This document shows positions 38,174-48,061 of a DNA stretch of 64,000 nucleotides, piece by piece. Below the pieces are notes generated by a model, which was given only the letters and a program-made list of their open reading frames with translations, had not been told where the DNA came from and ran no database searches. The stretch is from Massilia kyonggiensis. GTDB lineage: Bacteria; Pseudomonadota; Gammaproteobacteria; Burkholderiales; Burkholderiaceae_D. A program made the translations under genes and the position numbers. The DNA is taken from positions 248,001 to 312,000 of the forward strand of contig NZ_JANUGY010000002.1 of assembly GCF_024756235.1 (NCBI RefSeq). Direction: 5' to 3'. Position 1 is the stretch's first letter. Each line of letters starts with the position of its first letter.

Positions 38174-38861
38174 ATGTCGCGACGGGTTCGACCGCAACGC
38201 TCGACATATACCAGTCATTGATCACGAGCTGCAGGCTGTCCACGCGCATGGTCCCGAGCGGCACGTCGCGCATTTCCGCCAGCACGGCGGCCAGCCGCGC
38301 CGGTTCGACGGGCGGCGCGACGAAGCGCAGCACCGTCGAATGCGCCGTGACGAGCCGGTAGCGCTGATCCAGTGTCCCATCGAGTCCCCGTGCACGCAGC
38401 GCGTCGCGCAGGCGTTCGCGTAGCCGTTCCAGCGTGCCGTCGCGCGGAAATCCTTTGGCCAGGACGGCGCCGCGCGAGATCGTGATGCCTTCGAAGCCGA
38501 TGTCGAAAGCGGGCAGGTCTGCCAGCGCCGCGCGCGCGGCCGCCGCGTAATCGGCGCGCCGGGCCAGGTGCGGGACGTAATCGTCCGTCACAGTGAACAG
38601 CGACAGCACCGTCATGTGCAGATCGGAGAGCGGTTGGCGGTACTGGTGCGGATCGGCGGCGATCAGGGCATCCTGCACGGCCCCGAAACGGGCCGCCAGC
38701 GCCGGGCCGGGACGCGCGATCAGGGTCAGGCCGCGGCGCGGATCGAGGCCGCCGGCCAGGTGCCGGTCGCACTCGACGTCGCCGCGGGAGACGTCCGGCC
38801 AGGCGCGGTGCCACATGGCGTCGTAGTGGGTGCGCAGGTCGGGTAAGGAAAGGTCGCTCAT
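38142..38861 (-). CDS. 2H-superfamily phosphoesterase (2'-5' RNA ligase-like)
   Basis: This 239-residue protein has the two H-x-T/S motifs of 2H phosphoesterases, DLHMTVLSLF and TAHSTVLRF, about 115 residues apart. Members are cyclic phosphodiesterases or RNA ligases acting on 2',3'-cyclic or 2'-5' bonds. The substrate is unknown. Its 3' end overlaps the RlmN paralogue tail-to-tail by 32 bases, and it follows the GGDEF gene by ten bases on the same strand. Confidence 0.75.
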   Translation of the reverse strand: MSDLSLPDLRTHYDAMWHRAWPDVSRGDVECDRHLAGGLDPRRGLTLIARPGPALAARFGAVQDALIAADPHQYRQPLSDLHMTVLSLFTVTDDYVPHLARRADYAAAARAALADLPAFDIGFEGITISRGAVLAKGFPRDGTLERLRERLRDALRARGLDGTLDQRYRLVTAHSTVLRFVAPPVEPARLAAVLAEMRDVPLGTMRVDSLQLVINDWYMSSVAVEPVATFMLRPPYDAT

Positions 38862-38871
38862 CCGGGCGATT

Positions 38872-40038
38872 CTATGCCACGCGTGCGATGTCCGTCTCGA
38901 TTTGCCGTGCGCGCACCTGGTTGCGGCCGCCCCGCTTGGCGTCGTACATCAGGTCGTCCGCCACGGCGATGAGCGATTGCGGCGTGATGGCCTGGTGCGC
39001 CGCGAAGTCGGCGCCGACGACGCCGAAGCTGGCGGTCGTGGCCAGCACGCTGTCGCCGTAGGGGATGCGTTCGGCGGCGAAGGCGGCGCGGACGCGCTCG
39101 GCCAGTTCGACGGCGCCGTCCAGCCGGGTCTCCGGCAGGATGATCAGGAATTCCTCGCCGCCGTAGCGCACGACCGTGTCGATGGATTCGCGCGTCATCG
39201 CCTGCAGCAGGTCCGCGAAGCAGCGCAGCAGTTCGTCGCCCGCGTGGTGGCCGTACGTGTCGTTGATCGCCTTGAAGCCGTCCAGGTCGCACATGATCAG
39301 CGACAGGCTCAGGCGGTAGCGCCGCGCGCGCGCGATCTCGCCGTCGAGCAGCGCCGCGTTCAGGTGGCGCCGGTTGTAGCAGCCGGTCAGCGGGTCGCGT
39401 ATGGACAAATTCGTCAACACCTGGCGCGTGCGGTATTGCTCGCGCCACAGGCGCGCGTGGCGGTTCGCGGCGACGGCCCCGAACGCGTTGGCGAACAGGA
39501 TCAGCATCGTCATCGACACGAGGTGGCGCGTCGATTCGAGATGCTGGATCCACGCCAGCGCGACGAACACGAGGCTGCAACCGAGCGCGATGGCGACCGA
39601 CGTGCGCAGGCGGTTGGGGATGAAAACGAGGATCACGACGGCCATCAGGCCGACGGACGTGCCGTGCAGCAGCGTGTCGGCCGGGCGGCGCCACGCGACG
39701 AACATATAGGTGAGCATCCCCAGCAACGTGAACGCGCTCGCCACCCGGTACGCGGTCGTGACGGGCGCGGCGGCGCGGCGCGCATGCCGCAGGCCGGCCC
39801 ACGCCAGCAGCGGCACGACGGCGCGGGCGAGCAGGGAAGGAATGGCGCCCGGCCAGCCCAGGGCCAGCACGTCCGCCACGCTGAACATCAGGTAGAACAG
39901 CGAGCATACGATCAGCGCGCGGCGCAGGTCGCGCAGGATCGTCGGGGCCTGCTCGTGCAGGAAACCGACCTCGGTCGTCGCGCAGACGAATTCGCCACGC
40001 AGGCGCGCAATGGCAGCGGTGCTCGGATCGTTCGTCAT
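38872..40038 (-). CDS. Membrane-bound diguanylate cyclase (GGDEF)
   Basis: This 388-residue protein has an N-terminal cytoplasmic stretch, about six membrane helices (about 50-200), then a GGDEF domain with LSIRDPLTGCYNRRHL, CDLDGFKAINDTYGH and the active-site variant RYGGEEFLI. The GGEEF signature and the surrounding metal-binding aspartate indicate an active cyclic di-GMP synthase. No RxxD inhibition site was identified. The start at 40038 (MTNDPSTAAIA) is preferred over one 52 codons upstream that would run into the gltX promoter region. It could feed the PilZ brake protein. Confidence 0.88.
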   Translation of the reverse strand: MTNDPSTAAIARLRGEFVCATTEVGFLHEQAPTILRDLRRALIVCSLFYLMFSVADVLALGWPGAIPSLLARAVVPLLAWAGLRHARRAAAPVTTAYRVASAFTLLGMLTYMFVAWRRPADTLLHGTSVGLMAVVILVFIPNRLRTSVAIALGCSLVFVALAWIQHLESTRHLVSMTMLILFANAFGAVAANRHARLWREQYRTRQVLTNLSIRDPLTGCYNRRHLNAALLDGEIARARRYRLSLSLIMCDLDGFKAINDTYGHHAGDELLRCFADLLQAMTRESIDTVVRYGGEEFLIILPETRLDGAVELAERVRAAFAAERIPYGDSVLATTASFGVVGADFAAHQAITPQSLIAVADDLMYDAKRGGRNQVRARQIETDIARVA

Positions 40039-40225
40039 TGGGCAGAGTGATATATGCACGGGGTGGGGAAAGCCGGACGAGACTGTAGCTAAAACTTTAA
40101 TTTCTGTAAAGTAATTTTCAGTCATCACGAGTAACCATGTTGCAGGATCGCTCGTCCCCCATTGCCGGGCCACGCGGTAAAATAGCCGCTTCATTAATAT
40201 TCATGCGTTCCTTTCGCATCCGACC

Positions 40226-41617
40226 ATGACCGTCCGTACCCGTTTCGCTCCCAGCCCGACCGGCTATCTCCACCTCGGCGGCGCGCGCACCGCGCTGTAT
40301 TCGTGGGCCTATGCCCGCCACTTCGGCGGCACCTTCGTCCTGCGCATCGAAGACACCGACCTGGAGCGTTCGACGCCGGAAGCCGTGCAGGCGATCCTGC
40401 AGGGGATGGAATGGCTGGGCCTCGCGCACGACGAGGGCCCGTTCTACCAGATGCAGCGCATGGACCGTTACCGCGAAGTGGTGAAGGGCATGCTGGAAGC
40501 CGGCACGGCTTACCTGTGCTACTGCTCGCCGGAAGAAGTGGAAGCGATGCGCGAGCGCATGCGCGCCGCCGGCGAGAAGCCGCGCTACGACGGCACCTGG
40601 CGCCCGGAGCCGGGCAAGACGCTGCCGCCCGTGCCGGAAGGCGTCAAGCCCGTCGTGCGCTTCAAGAATCCGCTGGACGGCGAAGTCACGTGGCACGACG
40701 TCGTCAAGGGCCCGATCACCATCGCCAACAAGGAACTGGACGACCTCGTGATCGCCCGTCCGGACGGCACGCCGACGTATAACTTCTGCGTCGCCGTCGA
40801 CGACTGGGACATGAAGATCACGCACGTGCTGCGCGGCGACGACCACGTCAACAACACGCCCCGCCAGATCAACATCCTGCGCGCGCTGGGCGCCGAGCTG
40901 CCGCAGTATGGCCACCTGCCGATGATTCTCGGCCCGGACGGCCAGAAGCTGTCCAAGCGCCACGGCGCCGTCAGCGTGATGGAATACCCGGAGCAGGGCT
41001 ACCTGCCTGAGGCGATGCTGAACTACCTGGCGCGCCTGGGCTGGAGCCACGGCGACGACGAGATCTTCTCGATGCAGCAGTTCACCGAGTGGTTCAACCT
41101 CGACCACCTGACCGCGTCGGCCGCGCAGTTCAATCCGGAAAAGCTGGGCTGGCTGAACAACCACTACATCAAGCAGGCCGACAACGAGCGCCTTGCCGGC
41201 CTCGCGCGCCCGAAGATGGAACGCGAAGGCGCAGTGTTCGACGGCGCGCCGCCGCTGGCCGCCGTGCTGGGCCTCATGAAAGAGCGCACCAACACGATCA
41301 ACGAGCTGGCCGACGCCGCCATGCTGTTCTACCGCGAACCGAAGCCGGACGCGGCGCTGCTGACCCAGCACCTGACGGACGCCGTGCGTCCCGCGCTGAC
41401 CCAGTTCGCCGAGCGCCTGCGCGACGTGGAATGGACCAAGCCCGCGCTGTCCGCGATGATGAAGGAAGTGCTGGCCGCGCACGGCCTCAAGATGCCGCAA
41501 CTGGCCATGCCGCTGCGCCTGCTCGTCACGGGCCAGCTGCAGACGCCGGCCATCGATGCGGTGCTGGAATTGTTCGGCCGCGACACCGTGCTGGCACGCG
41601 TTAACAAGGGGCTGTGA
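40226..41617 (+). CDS. gltX: Glutamyl-tRNA synthetase
   Basis: This 463-residue class Ib synthetase has the HIGH-like motif in [17 protein letters not shown], the KMSKS-like loop in [14 protein letters not shown], and the all-helical anticodon-binding C-terminus. The length fits the discriminating bacterial enzyme. It is followed directly by an array of tRNA-Ala and tRNA-Glu genes, its own substrate included. The region before it, shared with the divergent GGDEF gene, holds AT-rich promoter-like sequence. Confidence 0.97.
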   Translation: MTVRTRFAPSPTGYLHLGGARTALYSWAYARHFGGTFVLRIEDTDLERSTPEAVQAILQGMEWLGLAHDEGPFYQMQRMDRYREVVKGMLEAGTAYLCYCSPEEVEAMRERMRAAGEKPRYDGTWRPEPGKTLPPVPEGVKPVVRFKNPLDGEVTWHDVVKGPITIANKELDDLVIARPDGTPTYNFCVAVDDWDMKITHVLRGDDHVNNTPRQINILRALGAELPQYGHLPMILGPDGQKLSKRHGAVSVMEYPEQGYLPEAMLNYLARLGWSHGDDEIFSMQQFTEWFNLDHLTASAAQFNPEKLGWLNNHYIKQADNERLAGLARPKMEREGAVFDGAPPLAAVLGLMKERTNTINELADAAMLFYREPKPDAALLTQHLTDAVRPALTQFAERLRDVEWTKPALSAMMKEVLAAHGLKMPQLAMPLRLLVTGQLQTPAIDAVLELFGRDTVLARVNKGL

Positions 41618-41621
41618 CTAT

Positions 41622-41650
41622 TTGCGTAATGCAAGTGCGTCCGCTATAAT
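41622..41650 (+). promoter_or_regulatory. Sigma-70 promoter of the tRNA cluster
   Basis: TTGCGT, 17 bases, TATAAT, located 20 bases before the first tRNA. The -10 is perfect and a GC-rich discriminator follows, typical of stable-RNA promoters. Confidence 0.8.
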
Positions 41651-41669
41651 GCTCGCACTTCAGCGCTGC

Positions 41670-41745
<76 letters not shown>

Positions 41746-41769
41746 ACTCTGAAGTATGTTGTAGTCCAG

Positions 41770-41845
41770 GTCCCCATCGTCTAGAGGCCTAGGACATCAC
41801 CCTTTCACGGTGAGTACCGGGGTTCGAATCCCCGTGGGGACGCCA
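41770..41845 (+). tRNA. tRNA-Glu (TTC), copy 1
   Basis: A 76-base cloverleaf: acceptor GTCCCCA/TGGGGAC, anticodon loop CTTTCAC (anticodon TTC), discriminator G and encoded CCA. Confidence 0.97.
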
Positions 41846-41914
41846 GATTCGGCAGCGACGTTGAAAAACGACGTAAGCAGTAAATGTAGTGTGTTATAGT
41901 GCTGTTTTCCCGTA

Positions 41915-41990
<76 letters not shown>

Positions 41991-42020
41991 AGCAGGGAAA
42001 AATAGCCGTAACAGTCCAGG

Positions 42021-42096
42021 GTCCCCATCGTCTAGAGGCCTAGGACATCACCCTTTCACGGTGAGTACCGGGGTTCGAATCCCCGTGGGGACGCCA
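42021..42096 (+). tRNA. tRNA-Glu (TTC), copy 2
   Basis: Identical to Glu copy 1. The spacer just before it ends AGTCCAGG, as does the spacer before copy 1. Confidence 0.97.
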
Positions 42097-42111
42097 AGAT
42101 TTTTATCTACT

Positions 42112-42150
42112 GGGGTCAGAGCCCGAATTTCTCGGTTGGGCTCTGACCCC
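42112..42150. repeat. Dispersed GGGGTCAGAGCCC hairpin, copy 4
   Basis: GGGGTCAGAGCCC (42112-42124) and GGGCTCTGACCCC (42138-42150) form a perfect inverted repeat, lying inside the tRNA cluster between Glu copy 2 and Ala copy 3. The loop matches copy 2 in all but one base. Confidence 0.9.
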
Positions 42151-42200
42151 GGCAGATCAGAAGGTTGTGCAAGGAAGCCGCCTTGAGCGGCTTTTGTTTT

Positions 42201-42276
<76 letters not shown>

Positions 42277-42284
42277 AGTTTTAG

Positions 42285-42360
42285 GTCCCCATCGTCTAGA
42301 GGCCTAGGACATCACCCTTTCACGGTGAGTACCGGGGTTCGAATCCCCGTGGGGACGCCA
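42285..42360 (+). tRNA. tRNA-Glu (TTC), copy 3
   Basis: Identical to the other Glu copies, only eight bases after Ala copy 3. The spacer ends GTTTTAG. Confidence 0.97.
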
Positions 42361-42409
42361 GTTTTGATGTAAGATGCCTGCGATCAGGCATAGCGGTAAA
42401 AGTTCCAGG

Positions 42410-42485
42410 GTCCCCATCGTCTAGAGGCCTAGGACATCACCCTTTCACGGTGAGTACCGGGGTTCGAATCCCCGTGGGGACGCCA
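42410..42485 (+). tRNA. tRNA-Glu (TTC), copy 4
   Basis: Identical to the other Glu copies. The spacer ends TCCAGG, like those before copies 1 and 2. Confidence 0.97.
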
Positions 42486-42516
42486 AGAATACGGCAAGCA
42501 GTAACAAGAGTTTTAG

Positions 42517-42592
42517 GTCCCCATCGTCTAGAGGCCTAGGACATCACCCTTTCACGGTGAGTACCGGGGTTCGAATCCCCGTGGGGACGCCA
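42517..42592 (+). tRNA. tRNA-Glu (TTC), copy 5
   Basis: Identical to the other Glu copies. The spacer ends GTTTTAG, like that before copy 3. Confidence 0.97.
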
Positions 42593-42598
42593 GTCAAA

Positions 42599-42645
42599 GA
42601 CCGGAGCAGACCACCCGCGCATGCGGAAAGGTGCTCCGGTTTTTC
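42599..42645 (+). terminator. Terminator of the tRNA cluster
   Basis: CCGGAGCA (42601-42608) pairs with TGCTCCGG (42632-42639), with an inner small hairpin, followed by TTTTT. It lies 16 bases before earP. Confidence 0.85.
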
Positions 42646-42660
42646 TTTGGGTCCGCGACC

Positions 42661-43794
42661 ATGCACAACGATCAACGCTCCACGACTCTCGCCATCTTCT
42701 GCAAGGTGGTCGACAACTTCGGCGACATCGGCATCTGCTGGCGCCTCGCGCGGCAGTTCCACGGCGAGCATGGCATCGCGGTGACCCTGTGGGTCGACGA
42801 CCTCGCCAGCTTCCGCCGCATCTGGCCGGCCGTCGACGTCGATGCCGCGGAGCAGATGGTCGACGGCGTGCGAGTCCTGCACTGGCGCGACCAGGACGGC
42901 GTGTTCACGCCGGCCGACGTGGCCGACATCGTCATCGAATTCTTCGGCGTCGACATCCCGCCGGGCTATATCGCCGCGATGGCGCAGTGCGAGCCGCGGC
43001 CCGTGTGGATCAATTACGAAGGCCTCAGTGCGGAGGAATGGGTCGAGGGCTGCCACGCGCTGCCGTCGATGCATCCGCGCCTGAAGCTGACGAAGCATTT
43101 CTTCTTCCCGGGTTTTACGGACAAGACGGGTGGCCTGCTGCGCGAACGCGATCTGCTCGATGCGCGCGACCGCTTCCAGGCCGACGCGGCGGCACGTGCC
43201 GATTTCCTCGCGCGACTTGGCGTGACGGAGGCCGAGGCAAATGCGCTGACCGTCAGCCTGTTCTGCTACCCGCACGCGCCGGTGGCGGAGCTGTTCGCGG
43301 CGTGGCGTGACGGCGACCGTCCCGTCACATGCCTCGTGCCGGAAGGCGTCGCGCGCGAGCAGGTGGCGGCCTTCGTCGGCGCCGACGGCAACCTGGCCGT
43401 GCGTGTGATCCCATTCCTGTCGCAGGACGATTACGACCGCCTGCTGTGGTCGTGCGACGTGAACTTCGTGCGCGGCGAGGACTCCTGGGTACGCGCGCAA
43501 TGGGCGGGCCGGCCGTTCATCTGGCACATCTATCCGCAAGATGAAAACTTGCATCATGTTAAACTCCGCGCGTTCCTGCAAAAGTACGCGGAGAACCTGG
43601 ACAGCCTGATCGATTTTTCCCTGCGCTGGAATGGCGTGGAAGGTGAAGTGCCGGCCGATTGGCCAGCGCTGTGGACATCGCTGCAAGCCAGTTTGCCAAC
43701 GATTGGAAAGCGCAATGCCGAATGGCAGGCGCGGATGTTGGCGAATGGCGACTTGGTGAGCAACCTGCTGGATTTCGCCCGGTCGCTGCGGTAG
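42661..43794 (+). CDS. earP: EF-P arginine rhamnosyltransferase EarP
   Basis: This 377-residue glycosyltransferase (GT-B fold) transfers rhamnose from dTDP-rhamnose to Arg32 of EF-P. The signature FCKVVDNFGDIGICWRLARQ holds the catalytic aspartates D18 and D22; RGEDSWVRAQWAGRPFIWHIYPQ is the donor-binding stretch. The ATG at 42661 gives the family N-terminus; an in-frame start ten codons upstream lies in the terminator. It precedes its substrate gene efp by 66 bases, the conserved pair. Confidence 0.96.
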   Translation: MHNDQRSTTLAIFCKVVDNFGDIGICWRLARQFHGEHGIAVTLWVDDLASFRRIWPAVDVDAAEQMVDGVRVLHWRDQDGVFTPADVADIVIEFFGVDIPPGYIAAMAQCEPRPVWINYEGLSAEEWVEGCHALPSMHPRLKLTKHFFFPGFTDKTGGLLRERDLLDARDRFQADAAARADFLARLGVTEAEANALTVSLFCYPHAPVAELFAAWRDGDRPVTCLVPEGVAREQVAAFVGADGNLAVRVIPFLSQDDYDRLLWSCDVNFVRGEDSWVRAQWAGRPFIWHIYPQDENLHHVKLRAFLQKYAENLDSLIDFSLRWNGVEGEVPADWPALWTSLQASLPTIGKRNAEWQARMLANGDLVSNLLDFARSLR

Positions 43795-43860
43795 GCGACG
43801 GGCGAGGAACATGGTATCATGCTTGATTACTGCAACTCATTTTTAGGTTAAAACCCTCCT

Positions 43861-44436
43861 ATGAAACCCGCAAAAGAAATCCGTGTCGGCAACATCATCA
43901 TGGTTGATGCCAAGCCTTTCATCGTGCTGCGCTCCGACGTCAATGGCTCGAGCCGCACGGGCTTCACGTACAAGTGGAAGATGAAGAATCTTCTCACCAA
44001 CGCACCGCTGGAAAACGTGTTCCGCGGCGACGACAAGTTCGACGTCGTCGTCCTGGACAAGAAGCCGGTGACCTACTCGTACTTCGCCGACCCGCTGTAC
44101 GTCTTCATGGATGAAGAGTACAACCAGTACGAAATCGAAGAAGAAAACATGGGCGACGCGATCAACTACCTGAAAGACGGTATGGAATGCGAAGCCGTGT
44201 TCTACGACGGCAAGGCCATCTCGGTCGAACTGCCGATCACCATCGCGCGCAAGGTCATCTACACGGAACCGGCCGTCAAGGGCAATACCTCGGGCAACGT
44301 CCTGAAGGAAGCCAAGCTCGAGAACGCCATCGAATCGAAGCAGTTCACCATCCAGGTGCCGCTGTTCGTCAACCAGGACGATACGATCGAGATCGACACC
44401 CGTACCGCCGAGTACAAGAAAGTCGTCCGCAACTAA
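43861..44436 (+). CDS. efp: Elongation factor P (Arg32 type)
   Basis: This 191-residue, three-domain translation factor relieves ribosome stalling at polyproline. The modified loop reads GSSRTGF with R32 in place of the lysine found in EpmA-type EF-P, which agrees with EarP being next door. The N-terminus [20 protein letters not shown] and domain III near the end ([19 protein letters not shown]) are standard. A promoter and short leader lie in the gap, and a clear terminator follows. Confidence 0.97.
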   Translation: MKPAKEIRVGNIIMVDAKPFIVLRSDVNGSSRTGFTYKWKMKNLLTNAPLENVFRGDDKFDVVVLDKKPVTYSYFADPLYVFMDEEYNQYEIEEENMGDAINYLKDGMECEAVFYDGKAISVELPITIARKVIYTEPAVKGNTSGNVLKEAKLENAIESKQFTIQVPLFVNQDDTIEIDTRTAEYKKVVRN

Positions 44437-44455
44437 GCCGACGCTTTCCGAAAAA

Positions 44456-44484
44456 AACGCTGTCCATCGGGCAGCGTTTTTTTT
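44456..44484 (+). terminator. Rho-independent terminator of efp
   Basis: AACGCTG...CAGCGTT followed by a run of T, 20 bases after the efp stop codon. Confidence 0.9.
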
Positions 44485-44560
44485 CGTCCGTAGAGTCCGA
44501 CACGCGTGCATGTCACATAGGCAAGATGCTGTTATGCTGGAGCATTCTTGAGGAGGATCC

Positions 44561-46141
44561 ATGGATCGCAGGGATTTCGTTCGACTGGGATTGGCGGCGA
44601 GTGCCGCTGCCGGCGTGACCGCGCCGGTGGCGGGCAAGGAACTCGACGCCGTGCTGGACGCCGGCGTGCGCGAGCAGCAGGCGCTCATGGAAACGGGCAA
44701 GCTGACGGCTAAGACGCTCGCGCATCGCTACCTCGCGCGCATCGCCGCCGTCGACAGGGCCGGGCCGCGCCTGAATGCCGTCATCGAACTGAATCCCGAC
44801 GCCGTCCGGATTGCGACCGACCTCGACCGCGAACGCAAGGCAGGCAAGGTGCGGGGCCCGCTGCACGGCATCCCCGTCCTGCTGAAGGACAATATCGCAA
44901 CCGGGGACAAGATGAGCACGAGCGCCGGCTCGCTCGCGCTGGACGGCGTACGCGCCGCGCGCGACGCATTCGTCGCTGCACGCCTGCGCACGGCCGGCGC
45001 CGTCATCCTCGGCAAGACGAACCTGTCCGAATGGGCGAACATGCGCTCGACGCATTCCGTCAGCGGCTGGAGCGGCCGCGGCGGGCAGACGCGCAACCCG
45101 TATGCGCTCGACCGCAACACGAGCGGCTCCAGTTCCGGTTCGGGCGCCGCGATGGCGGCCGCGCTCGCCACGCTCGCCATCGGCACGGAGACGGACGGCT
45201 CGATCGTGTCGCCGGCGTCGATCTGCGGCATCGTCGGCATCAAGCCCACGCTGGGCCTCGTCAGCCGCAGCGGCATCATCCCGATCGCGCATTCGCAGGA
45301 CACGGCCGGCCCCATGACGCGCACCGTGGCCGACGCCGCGCTGCTGCTCGCGGCCATCGCTGGTGCCGACCCGGACGATGCCGCCACGGGCACGATGCAG
45401 GGCAAGCCGGCCGATTACGCGGCGGCCCTGCGGACCGACGGCTTGCGCGGCCGCCGCATCGGCGTCGCCCGCAATTTCTTCAATAACCCGGCCGTGAACG
45501 CCGTGATCGAGGCCGAGCTCGCCATCCTGAGCGCGCAGGGCGCGACGCTCGTCGACGTGCAGGTGCCCAATGTCGACAAGTACGGCGACACGGAACTGGA
45601 AGTGCTGCTGTCCGAATTCCGGCCCGACCTGGAAGCGTACCTCGCTGTCTACGCACCGCATGCGCCCGTGAAAACGATGGACGACGTGATCGCGTTCAAC
45701 GACAAGCACGCCGCCCGGGAACTCCGCCACTTCGGCCAGGAACACCTGATCGCGGCGGCGGCCCGGCCGGGACTCGATGCGAAGGCCTACCGCGACGCGC
45801 TCGCCAACAATCATCGCTACAGCCGCGAAGAGGGCATCGACCAGATCCTGCGCGAGGAAAAGCTGGACGCGCTCGTCGCGCCGACGGGCGGCACGGGTTG
45901 GCTGACGGACTACATCAATGGCGACCACGACGGCCCGGGCTTCTCATCGCCCGCGGCCGTGGCCGGCTACCCGCACGTGACGGTGCCGGCGGGCTTCGTG
46001 CACGGATTGCCCGTCGGGCTGTCGTTCGTCGGCGGCGCGTGGAGCGAGGCGGCGCTGATCGCGATGGCATACGCCTACGAGCAGGCGAGCCAGCGGCGCC
46101 GTGCGCCCACGTATCCCGCGTCCGTCAACCCGCGCGCCTGA
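44561..46141 (+). CDS. Exported amidase-signature-family enzyme
   Basis: This 526-residue hydrolase carries a Tat-like signal (MDRRDFVRLGLAASAAAG, with R-R-D-F-V). The amidase-signature triad is visible: K109 in PVLLKDN, the cis-serine near S190 in the glycine/serine-rich loop NTSGSSSGSG, and the nucleophile S214 in GTETDGSIVSPAS. It cleaves amide bonds of an unknown periplasmic substrate; some relatives are peptide amidases. GAGGA precedes the ATG. The 3' end overlaps the convergent MFS gene by 17 bases. Confidence 0.9.
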   Translation: MDRRDFVRLGLAASAAAGVTAPVAGKELDAVLDAGVREQQALMETGKLTAKTLAHRYLARIAAVDRAGPRLNAVIELNPDAVRIATDLDRERKAGKVRGPLHGIPVLLKDNIATGDKMSTSAGSLALDGVRAARDAFVAARLRTAGAVILGKTNLSEWANMRSTHSVSGWSGRGGQTRNPYALDRNTSGSSSGSGAAMAAALATLAIGTETDGSIVSPASICGIVGIKPTLGLVSRSGIIPIAHSQDTAGPMTRTVADAALLLAAIAGADPDDAATGTMQGKPADYAAALRTDGLRGRRIGVARNFFNNPAVNAVIEAELAILSAQGATLVDVQVPNVDKYGDTELEVLLSEFRPDLEAYLAVYAPHAPVKTMDDVIAFNDKHAARELRHFGQEHLIAAAARPGLDAKAYRDALANNHRYSREEGIDQILREEKLDALVAPTGGTGWLTDYINGDHDGPGFSSPAAVAGYPHVTVPAGFVHGLPVGLSFVGGAWSEAALIAMAYAYEQASQRRRAPTYPASVNPRA

Positions 46142-47534
46142 CCCAGGCGAACGCGCAGATCGACGCCGCCAGCGCGCAGGCGGCGCACACGGCCATCGCC
46201 GCGTGGAACGGCGCCAGCAATGCGCGGCCCTGCGCCGTCAGCACGACGCCCAGCAGTGCCGTCGCGATGAGCCCGCCGCCGCGTGCGACGGCGCTGTTGA
46301 AGCCGGACGCGACGCCAGTATGATTGCCGTCGACGGACGACAGCACGGCCGTCGTCAGCGGCGCCGCCACGCAGGCCATGCCGACGGCGATGACGAGGAT
46401 GGCGGGCAGCACGGTCGTCGCGTAACTCCCGTCACCGATGCGCATGCCCAGCAGGAATCCACCGGCCACGATCAGCGCCCCGATCGCCAGCGGCAGCCGC
46501 GACCCGTGGCTGCCGGCCACCTTGCCCATCAGCGGCGAGCCGATCGCGAGGACGACGGGAAACGGCAGCAGCGCCGCGCCCGCCTGCTTCGCCGAATACT
46601 GCAGCGCCTGGATCAGCACGAACGGCACGAGCAGCATCAGCGCGCCGAGGGCGCCGTAGAGCAGGAACGTCATCAGGTTCAGGCCGGAAAAGCTGCTCGA
46701 CCCGAACAGTTTCAAAGGGAGCATCGCCTTGTCGCCGGCGCGCCGTTCGGCCCACAGGAACCCGAGCAGGACCGCCACGCCGGCCGCCATCGCACCGCCC
46801 GACGCCGCCGTCACGCCCTTGTCGGCCGAGGCGGCGGCCAGGCCCCATGTGAGGCAGCCGAGGCCGGCGCTGGCCAGCAGTGCGCCGGCCGGATCGAGCG
46901 CGACGGGCTTGTCGCCGCGCGGCACGCGCACGTAGCGCCAGCCGAGCAAGATCGCTACCGCCGCGATGGGCAGGTTGATGTAGAAGACCGAGCGCCAGCC
47001 GACGGCGTCGATCAGCCAGCCGCCGAGCAGCGGCCCGACGGCGCCCGCCGCCGCGCCGGCCGCGGCCCAGATCCCGATCGCCTTGCCGCGCGCCTTGCCG
47101 TCGAACGTGGCGCCGAGGATGGCGAGACTGTTGGGCAGCAGGAAGGCCGCGCCGATACCCTGCAGCACGCGGCCGCCGACGAGCAGCCACAGCCGAGGCG
47201 CCCATGCGCACAGCAGCGAGGCCAGCGCGAACGTCGCGATGCCGGCGAGCAGGATGCGGCGCCGGCCGTAGCGGTCGCCGGCCGCGCCGCCCAGCAGCAA
47301 CAACGAGCTCAAGGGGAGAAGATAGCCGCTCACGACCCACGACAGGTCCGCGCCCGCGCCGCCCAGGTCGCGGCCGATGGCGGACAGGCCCACGTTGACG
47401 ACGGAGCCGTCGATGAAGGCGAGACTGCTCGCGAGGATCGAGGTGGCGAGGACGAGGCGAGGGTGGTCGGTGTGCCCGCTCGTCGGCGTACTGTCGGCCA
47501 GCGGGCGATCGCAATGGGCCGGCAGCGCGCTCAC
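46125..47534 (-). CDS. MFS exporter of the DHA2 (14-helix) type
   Basis: This 469-residue polytopic transporter has about 14 predicted helices, the usual DHA2 number. Motif D1-like sequence LAFIDGSVVNVGLSAI is in helix 1 and GDRYGRRRILL follows helix 2 (motif A). The family includes EmrB-type multidrug and acid exporters; the substrate is not clear. It ends convergently inside the amidase gene. The TssQ-like gene lies upstream on the same strand, three bases away, so co-transcription is possible though functionally odd. Confidence 0.9.
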   Translation of the reverse strand: MSALPAHCDRPLADSTPTSGHTDHPRLVLATSILASSLAFIDGSVVNVGLSAIGRDLGGAGADLSWVVSGYLLPLSSLLLLGGAAGDRYGRRRILLAGIATFALASLLCAWAPRLWLLVGGRVLQGIGAAFLLPNSLAILGATFDGKARGKAIGIWAAAGAAAGAVGPLLGGWLIDAVGWRSVFYINLPIAAVAILLGWRYVRVPRGDKPVALDPAGALLASAGLGCLTWGLAAASADKGVTAASGGAMAAGVAVLLGFLWAERRAGDKAMLPLKLFGSSSFSGLNLMTFLLYGALGALMLLVPFVLIQALQYSAKQAGAALLPFPVVLAIGSPLMGKVAGSHGSRLPLAIGALIVAGGFLLGMRIGDGSYATTVLPAILVIAVGMACVAAPLTTAVLSSVDGNHTGVASGFNSAVARGGGLIATALLGVVLTAQGRALLAPFHAAMAVCAACALAASICAFAWVRRAG

Positions 47535-47537
47535 GTT

Positions 47538-48044
47538 TCAGCGGGGCGTCGCCGCCTGCTTGGCCTTCGTGAAGACGGGGCCCCACAGCGGATGGCCGTG
47601 CTCGCCCGGTGCCAGGTCGAACGACGGGTCGAGGCGCAGTGCGCGGTCGAACGCCTGGCGGCACGGGCCGGGCCGCGACGTCACGCAATAGCTGAACGCC
47701 ATGTATTTCAGGGCGGTGAGGCGCGTGGCGAGCGGGCCGTTGTTCACGTCGCGCGCGGACAGGCGCCGTATCGCGCCATTGTAGTCGCCGTCGTTGTAGA
47801 GCCGGATGCCTTCCTGCAGGCCGGCGCTGGGCGTGGGCGCGTCGTCGCGGTCGCGCGGCTTTTCCTTCGGCCGCGCCGGGGCTTCGCGTACGGCCGGGGT
47901 GTCCCGTTCCACCGTAGAGGTCGCCTTCGGGTGGCTGGGGCTGCGCGCCGGCTTCTTGTCGAAGAGGGGAAAGTCGGCGCAACCGCCGAGCAGGGCGGCC
48001 GTCGCGGCCAGCAGGATCGCGTGGGCGAAGCGGTGGGCGTTCAT
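47538..48044 (-). CDS. TssQ-like lipoprotein (type VI secretion-associated)
   Basis: This 168-residue predicted lipoprotein has the lipobox LGGC near residue 22. A proline/arginine-rich linker follows, then a tetratricopeptide-like core: GLQEGIRLYNDGDYNGAIRRLS, ALKYMAFSYCVTSRPGPCRQAFDRAL and FDLAPGEHGHPLWGPVF. This resembles the TssQ lipoproteins encoded with some Burkholderiales type VI secretion systems. The start at 48044 follows GGAG; an ATG at 48065 overlapping the upstream stop codon is an alternative. No other type VI gene is in the window. Confidence 0.68.
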   Translation of the reverse strand: MNAHRFAHAILLAATAALLGGCADFPLFDKKPARSPSHPKATSTVERDTPAVREAPARPKEKPRDRDDAPTPSAGLQEGIRLYNDGDYNGAIRRLSARDVNNGPLATRLTALKYMAFSYCVTSRPGPCRQAFDRALRLDPSFDLAPGEHGHPLWGPVFTKAKQAATPR

Positions 48045-48061
48045 CGGTCTCCGGTCGTAGG

